Shown here piece by piece: positions 45,661-55,705 of a DNA stretch of 64,000 bases. The number at the start of each line of letters is the position of its first letter. The first letter of the stretch is position 1. This stretch comes from Ferruginibacter sp. GTDB taxonomy: Bacteria > Bacteroidota > Bacteroidia > Chitinophagales > Chitinophagaceae. The notes under the pieces are model-generated. The model searched no databases, was not told where the DNA came from, and worked only from the letters and a program-made list of their open reading frames with translations. The position numbers were made by a program, and so were the translations under genes. The DNA is taken from contig JABFRP010000005.1 in assembly GCA_013141115.1 (NCBI GenBank), positions 1 to 64,000 on the forward strand, in the 5' to 3' direction.

Positions 45661-45809
45661 TTTTAACAGTTGCCCTGCAGTCACTTATTTTTTTTGAAAA
45701 AAATGTAATTACAAGTATACCAATCTGCTATAGAATATAGTGAAGATACAGGATGGAACAGGATGATATAGGATTTAATATTCTATAATATTGAGTTATA
45801 ATTAACGAT

Positions 45810-45826
45810 TTTACGCAAACGATTGC
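45810..45826. promoter_or_regulatory. LacI-type operator-like site before SusC 3
   Basis: TTTACGCAAACGATTGC lies 120 bp before the third SusC gene. Its first 15 bases are an exact reverse-complement match to 16882-16896 in the kdgK/kdgA promoter. GCAA..CG..TTGC symmetry is typical of LacI-family operators. Confidence 0.5.
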
Positions 45827-45945
45827 ACAGTTTTTTTTCAATTCAAAAAATCAAAAAACTAATTTCAAAAAATATTTATTTCTCTTTCTGCTAAAAGAAA
45901 AATAAAAACTGCTATTTTTTTTTAACCCAATTAACGAATGCTATT

Positions 45946-48900
45946 ATGAATCAAAAATTCCTAAGGAAGAATTTTGCTATCATTCTTCTTTTCCTGATTT
46001 CCTCATTCTCCATCAAAGCACAAAATTTTTCAGTATCCGGTAAAGTTACCGATGATGCCGGTAAAGCTTTGGATGGCGCAACAGTTTCTGAAAAAGGAAC
46101 TAAAAATTCCACCTCAACCAATAGGGAAGGTGTATTTCAAATCAACTTGTCTTCTGGTAAAGCCACATTGGTAATAAGCTATGTTGGTTTTGAGTTAAAA
46201 GAGATTTCGGTAAACAGCCAATCTCAATTATCTGTATTATTAAAGGCCACCAGCGAAAGCTTAACTGATGTGGTAGTGGTAGGTTATGGTACCAGAAAGA
46301 AAGCGGATGTAACCGGTGCAGTTGCTTCAATTAGCGGAGATAAATTAAGGAGTGTGCCTTCAACTAATTTAACTTCTGCATTACAGGGAAGGGTGCCCGG
46401 GGTTGAAGTTGCAGCAAGTTCTTTTCGTCCAGGTGCCGGATCCAGAATCCGTATCCGTGGTAACCGTTCATTAACTGCATCAAACGAGCCATTGTATGTT
46501 GTTAATGGTGTTCCGGTAAATTACACCATTGATGATATGAACCCTGCAGATATTGAAAGCGTTGATATTTTAAAAGACGCTTCTTCAACTGCAATTTATG
46601 GTTCCCGTGGTGCAAATGGAGTGGTACAAATTACTACAAAAAAGGGCAAAGCAGGTAAGGTTACTGTACAATATGAAGGAAGTACTTCTTACGATAATAT
46701 TTTAAAGCATTTGCCGGTTTACAATAGTGTGCAATTAGCTGATGCATGGCGCCAAGCTTTGTACAATGATACGATCTACAATTTTGCTCAAACCAAACAG
46801 GGCAATGCCGGTAATAATTATTTCCCTAATGCGGCTGCGGATGCAAAATTATTTGGTGGCAGTATTGGTAATGCGTCGGTATGGAATTCAATAAAAGATG
46901 CTTACCAGTTTACCACTTTTGATAGAACTACAAATACTTATATTGCTGTAAAAAGAGCAACTACACCGGAAGAAAGAACCTTATTGGCTAATTTAGGTTT
47001 GCCGGTGTTAACTGAAGTAGATGCTTATGACCCATCAAAAATAAAAAGTTTTGATTGGCAAAATGCTTTTATCAGGCAGGGTACAACAACCTCTCACAAC
47101 ATTAATATTTCCATAGGTAGTGATAAAGTACGCTCAAGTTTTGGTGGAGCTTATTTTAAGCAAAAAGGTATAGAATACGGGCAGGACTATGTTCGTTACA
47201 GTGTAAGTAATAATACAGAGTATAAAGCAGCTAAGTTTTTTACACTAGGTAGCAGTATATCTTATAACAACAGTATTCAAAATTCGCCGGCAAGTATTTA
47301 TGGAAATGTGTCGGGCCAATTGCCTTTTACTGAGCCTTATGATTCTACCGGTAAATTTAAATTATATCCCAATACTGCTGATCTTCAGATTATCAGTGCT
47401 GCAAATAATGATGGCAGGGTTTTAAACGAAACAAAGGTGAATAGAGTTTTTGGAAATATATATGCAGAGATAAACTTGTATAAAGGTTTAAAATATAAAA
47501 CTGTTTTTGGTATCGATTACAGAAACGCAAGTAATGGTACTTTTAATGGTACTAATACTTCAGCCAATCAATCAACCCAGGCTAGTGCCGGTATTAACCA
47601 GGTTAACAGTATGTCGTGGACTTACGACAATATTTTAACCTATGATACCAAAATAAAGCAGGATCATGCTATTAATGTAACATTATTGCAGGAAGTACAG
47701 GCATCTAAAACAAATCAATTGAGTGTTAGTGCAAGCAACTTGATCTTTGAACAACAAAAATGGTATTCTCTTCAGCAAAACAGTGCTGGTGTTACAACAA
47801 GTACCGGTTCATATAGTGCCCAGCAATTATTGTCTTACATGGGAAGAATTGAATATGGGTTTAAGAACAAATACCTGTTAACAGTAAGTAATCGATATGA
47901 TGTGGCTTCAGTTTTGGCAGAAGGAAAACAAGGTGAATACTATCCTTCAGCTTCAGTAGCCTGGCGTTTAGATAACGAACAATTCTTTCAAAATCAAAAG
48001 ATATTTAATGCGGCTAAAATCCGTTTTGGTGTTGGTAATGTGGGTAACTCTGCAATTGATCCATACCAAACCAACGGCCCTTTAACTCCAACATTATATA
48101 ATTGGGGAAATGGCAATGCTGCTATTGGGCAGGGACCTACAACTTTTAAAGTGCCTCAATTAACATGGGAAAAGACAACTACAAAAAATTTAGGTATTGA
48201 ATTTAGTTTATTACACAACAGAATTAATGCAAGCATTGATTTTTACAAAAGCTCCACAAAAGATGTTTTGCAAAGAATGACTATACCTGCCACTAATGGT
48301 GTTACATTTATGTTGGTTAACTTAGGTGAAGTTTCTAACAAAGGAATTGATGTGGCATTGAATACAGTAAATCTTAATACTAAAAGTGGTATAAGATGGA
48401 CAACCGATTTTGTATTTAGTAAAAACAAAGAAGCCATTGTTTCTATTGATGGAAGAAGCACCAATTTAGTAAACTTATGGTTTGTTGGTCAGCCAATACA
48501 AGTTTATTATAGTTACAGATCGAACGGAAATTTTCAATACAGCGATACTTTGCCGGGAGGAGCATTGGCAAGGTTCAGGGGAAAAAGCGGGTACGACAAA
48601 AACCTATTCAGGCCGGGAAGAGTAAATGTGGTAGATATTAATGGCGACAGCGTAATTACCGCTGATGATAAACAAATTTTAGGATCTCATAATGCTAAAT
48701 GGACAGCAAGTATAACCAACTCGGTTAGTTACAAGAATTTTGAATTAAATTTCAATATCTACTTCCGTATTGGCGGCATGTACAGGATACCAAGATCTGG
48801 CCCGGTAGCCCGTTACCAGGGAAGTTTGGCAGATTACTGGACACCTACAAATCCATCAAATGAACACCAGCAGCTAACTAAACAATCTGATGTGCCTACT

Positions 48901-49176
48901 TTCTGGGAAGCATCTGGGTACAGAAACGGAACTTACGCCAGGGTGAGAAATATTTCTTTAACTTACAAATTACCACAAGTAATTCTTACTAAATTAAAAG
49001 CCACCAGTTTAGCTTTTTATGTAAATGCGGTTAATCCTTTCTTATTTCATAACAAATCACCTTACGATCCGGAAACTATTCAATACACTGAGCAGTTTGC
49101 TGCAACTACCGGAAACCCCGGACCTAACTCTTACAGTTTCAGAAGTGTGGTGGTAGGTGTAAAATTAGGATTATAA
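45946..49176 (+). CDS. SusC/RagA-type TonB-dependent transporter 3
   Basis: This 1076-residue transporter is of the classical SusC form. It has a signal peptide to SIKAQ, a carboxypeptidase-regulatory-like domain (VSGKVTDDAGKALDGATV, about 25-100), the DVVVVGYGTRKKADVTGAV TonB-box/plug start, IRIRGNRSLTASNEPLYVVNG in the plug, and a barrel ending VGVKLGL. It begins a new transcription unit after a terminator, and an operator-like motif lies upstream. Confidence 0.94.
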   Translation: MNQKFLRKNFAIILLFLISSFSIKAQNFSVSGKVTDDAGKALDGATVSEKGTKNSTSTNREGVFQINLSSGKATLVISYVGFELKEISVNSQSQLSVLLKATSESLTDVVVVGYGTRKKADVTGAVASISGDKLRSVPSTNLTSALQGRVPGVEVAASSFRPGAGSRIRIRGNRSLTASNEPLYVVNGVPVNYTIDDMNPADIESVDILKDASSTAIYGSRGANGVVQITTKKGKAGKVTVQYEGSTSYDNILKHLPVYNSVQLADAWRQALYNDTIYNFAQTKQGNAGNNYFPNAAADAKLFGGSIGNASVWNSIKDAYQFTTFDRTTNTYIAVKRATTPEERTLLANLGLPVLTEVDAYDPSKIKSFDWQNAFIRQGTTTSHNINISIGSDKVRSSFGGAYFKQKGIEYGQDYVRYSVSNNTEYKAAKFFTLGSSISYNNSIQNSPASIYGNVSGQLPFTEPYDSTGKFKLYPNTADLQIISAANNDGRVLNETKVNRVFGNIYAEINLYKGLKYKTVFGIDYRNASNGTFNGTNTSANQSTQASAGINQVNSMSWTYDNILTYDTKIKQDHAINVTLLQEVQASKTNQLSVSASNLIFEQQKWYSLQQNSAGVTTSTGSYSAQQLLSYMGRIEYGFKNKYLLTVSNRYDVASVLAEGKQGEYYPSASVAWRLDNEQFFQNQKIFNAAKIRFGVGNVGNSAIDPYQTNGPLTPTLYNWGNGNAAIGQGPTTFKVPQLTWEKTTTKNLGIEFSLLHNRINASIDFYKSSTKDVLQRMTIPATNGVTFMLVNLGEVSNKGIDVALNTVNLNTKSGIRWTTDFVFSKNKEAIVSIDGRSTNLVNLWFVGQPIQVYYSYRSNGNFQYSDTLPGGALARFRGKSGYDKNLFRPGRVNVVDINGDSVITADDKQILGSHNAKWTASITNSVSYKNFELNFNIYFRIGGMYRIPRSGPVARYQGSLADYWTPTNPSNEHQQLTKQSDVPTFWEASGYRNGTYARVRNISLTYKLPQVILTKLKATSLAFYVNAVNPFLFHNKSPYDPETIQYTEQFAATTGNPGPNSYSFRSVVVGVKLGL

Positions 49177-49212
49177 TTGAAGTGAATTAAACTAACATAA
49201 AAAATTACAATA

Positions 49213-51207
49213 ATGAAAGCATTACATAAAATATTTTTCATTGCAGCAATTATGGCTCTGTTCATGGTCGTGTCATGCAAAAAATTTATTAAAGAAGAAT
49301 TGGTTACCACACTTACCGAAGATTACTACAAAACTGATAATGGTTTGTTAGACCTCGTAAAATCTGCATACACCCCTTTAAAATGGAAATTTGAAGGGGA
49401 GCAGTCTTTTTCACTTTGGAATTATGGATTAGATGAATTTGCAGTTGGAGACCAGTTAAATAGCGCACAATTTAACAGCTATGGCAGCGAGTTAAATTCT
49501 AACGGGGCAGATGGGTTTTTAAATAATCTCTGGATAAATTATTACGCAGGTATCAATCGTTGTAATTTAGGAATAGAAAATATTTCCGCCTATACAAATG
49601 CGGATGCTACCTCTGCTTTGGGTACCCAGGCAAAAAGAGATCAAAAAATAGCAGAGTTGAAATTTTTAAGAGCCTATTATTATTTTACAATGGTACAGCA
49701 AATGGGCGGTGTGCCTGTTGTTACTACAGCTTCCAGAGAGCTACGTTCTGAATTTTCACGTAATACGGTTGCCCAGGTTTACGAACAGGTAATTAGTGAT
49801 TTTAGAGCCGCTGGTCTTGTTTTGCCGTGGAAACAAACCGCAGAGTTTGGAAGAGCATCAAAAGCTGCAGCTTATCACTTTTTAGCAAAAGTTTATTTAA
49901 CAAGAGGAAGTGCCGTAACTGATCAAAGGGGACAAAAACCTACAGATATGGATAGTGCTATTGTTTTTGCTGATTCTGTTATCCGTCTTAGTGGTCATGC
50001 GCTTGAAGCAAATTACGGAAGTTTGTTTAATGCTTCTTATGCTACTCACAGTGTACCCAGAGCAGGTACAGATGGTACGCCGCCAGTAGGCAGTATTGCA
50101 AATATTATTGCCAATAACAATAGTAATGAAATTATATTTTCAGCACAGTTCAGTCAAATTACAGCTTTGTCTGGGCTAAATAATACTGTGCATTTGTATT
50201 TTGGCAGTCAGTATGATGCAGGTATGCCTGGTATGGCAAGAGATTTATTTAATGGAAGGCCATTTAGAAGGTTAAGACCCACGGACTATACTATTGATGT
50301 TTTCGACTGGGCTAACGATTCCCGTTTTTTCAAAACTTTTCAAACAGCTTTTTACCGTAATGTAACATCTAATAGTGGCTTACCTTTATATACGGCCGCA
50401 AATGCACCTACACCGGATGTAGTAGGAAAACCAAGAATTGGAATTGGCGATACTGCTTCATTGTTCATTGTTAACAAACCTGATAGCGCAAGTGCATTAC
50501 TTACATCAACCATTGCGGGATACAGGTATTATGCAACTTTTGCCAGGTATAAAAAAACATCTGCAACAGCTACACCAACTTCTGATTTTACTGCTGCAAA
50601 ATACCTGCATATGATTAAATGGATGGATCCGGTTCGTATACCCGGAAGCACAGCGGGAGTAAATGAAGCTAAGGGGATTCGCAATGGTACATTAGCACGT
50701 TTAGGCGAAACTTATTTAATTTTAGCCGAGGCATATGGTAGAAAAGGAGATTATACAAATGCACTTTTAAATGTGAATATTGTACGTAGCAGAGCGGCTT
50801 ATAAATCAGGAGAAACTAAAAATCCAAGTAACTATATGTTTTATGGTAAACCTATTAACGATGTTACATCTACTGCACCTGCAATGCAGGCCACTGCAAC
50901 TTTATTTAATACTAATGCACCAAGTGAGTTGTATCCTGTTTCAGTTACCAGTACCACTGATAGATTTATCCATTTTATGCTGAATGAAAGGACCAGAGAA
51001 TTGTGTGGTGAATTAATTCGTTGGGATGATCTTGCACGTACAGAAACTTTTTATACCAGAACCAAGTTGTTTAATACAACGGCAACCTTTGTAGCACCTT
51101 ATCATAAGTTAAGGCCAATACCGTTACCGCAAATAATTTCGCAAACTAAAAATGGTAATACATTAACAGCAGCAGAAATTGCCGCCTATCAAAATCCCGG
51201 ATATTAA
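49213..51207 (+). CDS. SusD/RagB-type lipoprotein 3
   Basis: The 664-residue lipoprotein has the lipobox VVSCKK (Cys about 22), the SusD N-terminus (LTTLTEDYYKTDNGLLDLVKSAY), a KFLRAYYYFTMVQQMGGVPVV TPR block, and the C-terminal MLNERTRELCGELIRWDDLAR block. This type of larger SusD commonly occurs with pectin/rhamnogalacturonan loci. It is partner to the SusC 37 bp upstream. Confidence 0.92.
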   Translation: MKALHKIFFIAAIMALFMVVSCKKFIKEELVTTLTEDYYKTDNGLLDLVKSAYTPLKWKFEGEQSFSLWNYGLDEFAVGDQLNSAQFNSYGSELNSNGADGFLNNLWINYYAGINRCNLGIENISAYTNADATSALGTQAKRDQKIAELKFLRAYYYFTMVQQMGGVPVVTTASRELRSEFSRNTVAQVYEQVISDFRAAGLVLPWKQTAEFGRASKAAAYHFLAKVYLTRGSAVTDQRGQKPTDMDSAIVFADSVIRLSGHALEANYGSLFNASYATHSVPRAGTDGTPPVGSIANIIANNNSNEIIFSAQFSQITALSGLNNTVHLYFGSQYDAGMPGMARDLFNGRPFRRLRPTDYTIDVFDWANDSRFFKTFQTAFYRNVTSNSGLPLYTAANAPTPDVVGKPRIGIGDTASLFIVNKPDSASALLTSTIAGYRYYATFARYKKTSATATPTSDFTAAKYLHMIKWMDPVRIPGSTAGVNEAKGIRNGTLARLGETYLILAEAYGRKGDYTNALLNVNIVRSRAAYKSGETKNPSNYMFYGKPINDVTSTAPAMQATATLFNTNAPSELYPVSVTSTTDRFIHFMLNERTRELCGELIRWDDLARTETFYTRTKLFNTTATFVAPYHKLRPIPLPQIISQTKNGNTLTAAEIAAYQNPGY

Positions 51208-51250
51208 ATCTTTTCTCATTTAGCAGTTGGCAAAGGGCGGGCAATGAAAA

Positions 51251-51282
51251 TTGTACCGTCCTTTATTTTTAAAGTACTTTTA
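51251..51282 (+). promoter_or_regulatory. Candidate promoter of the glycosidase operon
   Basis: TTG (51251) and TACTTTTA (51275-51282, close to TAnnTTTG) are separated by 21 bases, near the spacing of Bacteroidota promoters. It lies 38 bp before the GH105 start. Confidence 0.35.
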
Positions 51283-51319
51283 CAAATAAATTTAAATACC
51301 AAAATCATCCCTTTAAAAA

Positions 51320-52660
51320 ATGAAAAAAACAAAAATATTTCTGGCATTTGTTTTACTATCCGGCACTGCAAATGCACAGGTAAAAACAGCCAACGATGCA
51401 ACGCTTCATGCCATGAAGCCCGTTTATACAGTGCCTTACGAACCTATGCCCAAAGATGAAATAAAAAAGGTGCTGGATAAAGTATTTACTTACTTAGATG
51501 CAGTAACACCTGCACAAATGATCAATAAAAACACTAATGAACTTGTAACAGATGTTGCGAAGATTGATAGCAATACAGTTGTACAGCAGGGCGATTTTAG
51601 AATAACCAGTTATGAGTGGGGGGTAACTTACTCTGCTATGTTATGGGCTGGAGAAATAACCGGCGATAAAAAATATACCAACTATGCAAAAGACAGGTTT
51701 AACTTTTTTGCTAACTGGATACCTGCCGTAAAAAAACTTAAAGCAGCAGGCGGATACAACAAAAATAATTATCCATTAAAGCAACCAATAGAGCCGCATG
51801 CATTGGATGATGCAGGTGCTGTTTGTGCCGCAATGATAAAAGCAACAACGGCAGGAGTAAATAACAATCTGCGGCCACAAATAGATCATTACATGGATTG
51901 GGTGGCCAAAAAAGAATACCGGTTTAAAGACGGCACATTGGCAAGAATACGTCCGCAAAAAAATACTTTATGGCTGGATGACCTGTATATGGGAGTGCCG
52001 GCTTTGGCACAAATGGGAAAACTAACCGGCGATAAAAAATATTTTGATGATGCAGTGAATCAGATAAAATTATTCAGCCAAAGAATGTTTATAAAAGAAA
52101 AAGGTATTTACATGCACGGCTGGGTAGAAAGTATGGAAACTCATCCCGAATTTAAATGGGCAAGGGCCAATGGCTGGGCAATAATGGCGATGTGCGAATT
52201 GCTGGATGTGTTACCTGAAGATCATGAAGGGAGAGATTTTGTGTTGCAGCAATTAAAAGCACACGCAAAAGGATTGGCAAGCTATCAAAGCGGTAGTGGT
52301 TTTTGGCACCAGTTGTTAGATAGAGAAGATAGTTATTTGGAAACATCTGCCACTGCAATTTATTCTTATTGCATTGCACATGCTTGTAATAAAGGCTGGT
52401 TAAATCCTGTAACTTATGCACCCATGGCCAGCCTGGCATGGAATGCAGTAGCCACCAAAGTAAATGATAAAGGTCAGGTGGAAGGTACTTGTGTGGGTAC
52501 AGGAATGGCTTTTGATCCTGCATTTTATTACCACCGCCCGGTTAATGTTTTTGCAGCACATGGTTACGGGCCGGTAATTTTGGCCGGTGCAGAAATGTAT
52601 AAAATGATGGAGAAAAATAAATTTAAAATGAATGATAGTTCTATCCAATATTATGAATAA
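51320..52660 (+). CDS. GH105 unsaturated rhamnogalacturonyl hydrolase
   Basis: The 446-residue exported protein (signal peptide ending TANAQ) has the α6/α6-barrel features of GH105. The catalytic Asp lies in EPHALDDAGAV, and LWLDDLYMGVPALAQMGKLTGDKKYFDDA and the MHGWVE, WARANGWAIMAMCELLDVLPEDH and later segments are typical. It removes the unsaturated uronic acid left on rhamnogalacturonan or pectin oligomers by lyases, giving a product that feeds the KDG route. The following gene overlaps its stop by 8 bases. Confidence 0.9.
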   Translation: MKKTKIFLAFVLLSGTANAQVKTANDATLHAMKPVYTVPYEPMPKDEIKKVLDKVFTYLDAVTPAQMINKNTNELVTDVAKIDSNTVVQQGDFRITSYEWGVTYSAMLWAGEITGDKKYTNYAKDRFNFFANWIPAVKKLKAAGGYNKNNYPLKQPIEPHALDDAGAVCAAMIKATTAGVNNNLRPQIDHYMDWVAKKEYRFKDGTLARIRPQKNTLWLDDLYMGVPALAQMGKLTGDKKYFDDAVNQIKLFSQRMFIKEKGIYMHGWVESMETHPEFKWARANGWAIMAMCELLDVLPEDHEGRDFVLQQLKAHAKGLASYQSGSGFWHQLLDREDSYLETSATAIYSYCIAHACNKGWLNPVTYAPMASLAWNAVATKVNDKGQVEGTCVGTGMAFDPAFYYHRPVNVFAAHGYGPVILAGAEMYKMMEKNKFKMNDSSIQYYE

Positions 52661-54002
52661 CATAAAGAAGGCACTTACATTATTTGGCGCAGGTTTGTTT
52701 TGTATTGTTGTTAATGCTCAGCAAAAAAACAGTTTTAAATTTGATTTTTGTGTTGATGCAGCAGCAACAGGATATACTGCTGTAACTCCGCAAACTATTT
52801 ATACAGATGCTGATGGATTTGGTTTTATTGCTACTGCTGACATAAGAGCGGTAACAAGAAATTATAAGAATAGCATCACCTCCGATTTTATTACCAGCAG
52901 TAAACCCTTTCTCTTTTCTGTAAAAGTACCGGAAGGTAATTATGATGTTAAAGTAATATTGGGCGACGTAAATGGAACATCTGCCACCACCGTAAGGGCA
53001 GAATGCCGAAGGTTGTTTTTACAAAATATCAAAACAAAAAACAGCGAAATAAAAACACTATCCTTTACAGTACATGTAAAAGATAGTATTATAAGAGATG
53101 CAACCGGTACTGCGATAGATAAAGTAAGATTAAAAGAAAGAGAGTTAAACTATTACCATTGGGATAATCAACTGACCATTGAATTTAACGATACCGCTGC
53201 AAAAATTTGCGCCGTAGAAATTATACCCAACACAAAAGCCACTACCATATTTTTAGCGGGCAACTCTACAGTGGTTGATCAGGATAAGGAACCCTGGGCA
53301 TCATGGGGGCAAATGATACCTGCTTTTTTTGAAGCAAAGAATATTTGCGTAGCCAACTATGCCGAAAGCGGAGAAGCCTTAAATTCTTTTAAAAGTGCCA
53401 AACGCTTACAAAAAATATTAAGCCTGATGAGGGCCGGCGATTATTTATTCATTGAATTTGGGCACAACGATCAAAAGCAAAAAGGCGAAGGCATCGGACC
53501 ATTCACTTCTTACAAAACCAGTTTAAAATATTTTATTGGCGAAGTAAAAAAGAAAGGCGGTATTCCGGTTTTGGTAACTTCTATGCACCGCCGCAATTTT
53601 GATAGCACCGGCCATATTAATAATACTTTGGGAGATTATCCCGAAGCAGTAAGGCAGGCAGCTAAAGAAGAGAACGTGGCCTTGATTGATCTTAATGCCA
53701 TGAGCAAAATAATGTACGAAGCCTGGGGGCCGGAAAGATCTGTCAAAGCATTTGTACATTATCCTGCCAACAGCTTCCCTAATCAAACAAAAAAATTAGA
53801 AGACAATACACATTTTAATACCTACGGCGCTTACGAAATTGCACGCTGTATTGTGCAGGCCATAAAAGATAATAAATTACCCATTGCAAAATATTTAAAA
53901 AAGAATATAAAGCCATTTAACCCTGCACAACCTGATGCTGTTGAAAACTGGTATTGGCCACAAAGCATTTTGCAGGCTGCAGTAAAACCTGATGGTAATT
54001 AA
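52653..54002 (+). CDS. Rhamnogalacturonan acetylesterase (CE12-type SGNH)
   Basis: The 449-residue exported protein has two parts. Residues about 25-185 form a galactose-binding-like β-domain. Residues about 190-440 form an SGNH hydrolase with block I FLAGNSTVVDQ (nucleophile Ser), block II Gly in AESGEALNS, block III GHND, and block V DNTHFN (catalytic Asp and His). It deacetylates the rhamnogalacturonan I backbone so other enzymes can act. I start at ATG 52653, which gives a better signal peptide than the in-frame ATG at 52632. Confidence 0.9.
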   Translation: MNNIKKALTLFGAGLFCIVVNAQQKNSFKFDFCVDAAATGYTAVTPQTIYTDADGFGFIATADIRAVTRNYKNSITSDFITSSKPFLFSVKVPEGNYDVKVILGDVNGTSATTVRAECRRLFLQNIKTKNSEIKTLSFTVHVKDSIIRDATGTAIDKVRLKERELNYYHWDNQLTIEFNDTAAKICAVEIIPNTKATTIFLAGNSTVVDQDKEPWASWGQMIPAFFEAKNICVANYAESGEALNSFKSAKRLQKILSLMRAGDYLFIEFGHNDQKQKGEGIGPFTSYKTSLKYFIGEVKKKGGIPVLVTSMHRRNFDSTGHINNTLGDYPEAVRQAAKEENVALIDLNAMSKIMYEAWGPERSVKAFVHYPANSFPNQTKKLEDNTHFNTYGAYEIARCIVQAIKDNKLPIAKYLKKNIKPFNPAQPDAVENWYWPQSILQAAVKPDGN

Positions 54003-54006
54003 TTGT

Positions 54007-55686
54007 ATGAAAAAAATAATCTCCGCATCTTTATTTATTGCAGGCTTGTTGTTTTGCCACTTTACGCATGCACAACAGGCAACCATTAGTGTTGATTTAA
54101 AAAAAGAAACCGGCGATATGAAACCGGTGTGGGCATGGTTTGGGTATGATGAACCCAACTATACTTACATGAAAGACGGTAAAAAATTGCTTACCGAAAT
54201 TGCAGCATTAAGCCCGGTGCCGGTGTATGTAAGAGCACATAGTTTATTGGTAACAGGTGATGGTGTGGCTGCATTAAAATGGGGCAGTACTAATGCTTAT
54301 ACAGAAGATGCCAATGGCAATCCTGTGTATAGCTGGACGATCATCGACAGTATTTTTGATACCTATGTACAAAGAGGCATGAAGCCGCTGGCGCAAATTG
54401 GTTTTATGCCCGAAGCTTTATCTACCAATCCTTCGCCTTACAAACACGACTGGAAGCCTGGTGATCCATATTTTAAAATTATTACCGGTTGGGCTTACCC
54501 GCCAAAAGATTATAACAAATGGGCAGAACTGGTTTTTCAATGGGTAAAGCACAACGTGGACCGTTATGGAAAAAAAGAAGTGGAAAGCTGGTGGTGGGAG
54601 GTATGGAACGAACCCAATGGTTACTGGAAAGGTACGCAGGCAGAGTTTTTTAAATTGTATGATTATACCGCCGATGCAGTAAAAAGAGCATTGCCCACCG
54701 CAAAAATTGGTGGTATAAATATTGCCGGTACCGCAGGTAAAAACGCACAGGATTGGTTGCATGCTTTTGTGAAGCATTGTTTATACGATACCAATTATGT
54801 AACAAGGAAAATTGGTTCGCCTGTTGATATGATCCTGTTTCATGCTAAAGGTTCACCCAAAGTGATGGATGATCATGTGCAGATGAATATGGGCAGGCAA
54901 TTGCAGGATATCAACATGGGTTTTAAGTTTGTGGCATCCTATCCGCAATTGAAACATTTACCGATCGTTATTGGTGAAAGCGACCCTGAAGGTTGTGCCG
55001 CCTGCGGTATGAAAACAAATCCATCTAATGGTTACCGCAACGGAACAATGTACTCCAGCTATACTGCTGCATCTTTTGCCCGAAAATATTTACTGGCCGA
55101 TTCTTTCAAAGTAAATTTTTTAGGTGCTGTTACCTGGGCTTTTGAATTTGAAGACCAACCCTGGTTTTATGGCTTTAGAGATCTGGCTACTAACGGCGTG
55201 GATAAGCCGGTTTTAAATGTGTTCAGGATGTTTGGTAAAATGAAGGGTAGGAGAGTAGCAGTTACCGGCAACCAGATGTACGATTTAAAAACTATGGTGG
55301 ACTCCAGCGTAAGAAGAAATTATAATGATGTGGGTGGATTAGCAGCAAAGGATAAAAAAATGGCAACGGTAATGCTTTGGAATTATCATGATGATGATGT
55401 AATGAAACCGGCATTGCCTGTAGCAGTTGCCATTGATGGCCTTACTGCAAAAACGGTTACGCTTACCCAATACCGCATCGATGACAAGCACAGTAATTCT
55501 TATGAAGTATGGAAAAAAATGGGGGCTCCACAAAATCCAACTGCAGCACAAATTGCAATATTAGAAAAAGCAGGACAGCTACAAATCATTGGTAAGCCCG
55601 GGAAATTAATCGTAACGGGCGGAACTTTGCAAATACAACTTTCATTGCCTCAGCAAGCGGTGAGCCTGTTGAAACTGGATTGGTGA
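54007..55686 (+). CDS. GH39-like glycoside hydrolase
   Basis: The 559-residue exported protein (signal to THAQ) has a TIM barrel resembling GH39. The probable acid/base Glu lies in WWWEVWNEPNGYW and the nucleophile Glu in LPIVIGESDPEG. A β-sandwich follows at the C-terminus. GH39 includes β-xylosidases and α-L-arabinopyranosidase or related activities; the exact sugar cannot be told. It is in an operon with CE12 and GH43-like genes, suggesting action on side chains of pectin. Confidence 0.8.
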   Translation: MKKIISASLFIAGLLFCHFTHAQQATISVDLKKETGDMKPVWAWFGYDEPNYTYMKDGKKLLTEIAALSPVPVYVRAHSLLVTGDGVAALKWGSTNAYTEDANGNPVYSWTIIDSIFDTYVQRGMKPLAQIGFMPEALSTNPSPYKHDWKPGDPYFKIITGWAYPPKDYNKWAELVFQWVKHNVDRYGKKEVESWWWEVWNEPNGYWKGTQAEFFKLYDYTADAVKRALPTAKIGGINIAGTAGKNAQDWLHAFVKHCLYDTNYVTRKIGSPVDMILFHAKGSPKVMDDHVQMNMGRQLQDINMGFKFVASYPQLKHLPIVIGESDPEGCAACGMKTNPSNGYRNGTMYSSYTAASFARKYLLADSFKVNFLGAVTWAFEFEDQPWFYGFRDLATNGVDKPVLNVFRMFGKMKGRRVAVTGNQMYDLKTMVDSSVRRNYNDVGGLAAKDKKMATVMLWNYHDDDVMKPALPVAVAIDGLTAKTVTLTQYRIDDKHSNSYEVWKKMGAPQNPTAAQIAILEKAGQLQIIGKPGKLIVTGGTLQIQLSLPQQAVSLLKLDW

Positions 55687-55705
55687 TAAATAGGATATTA
55701 TGATC

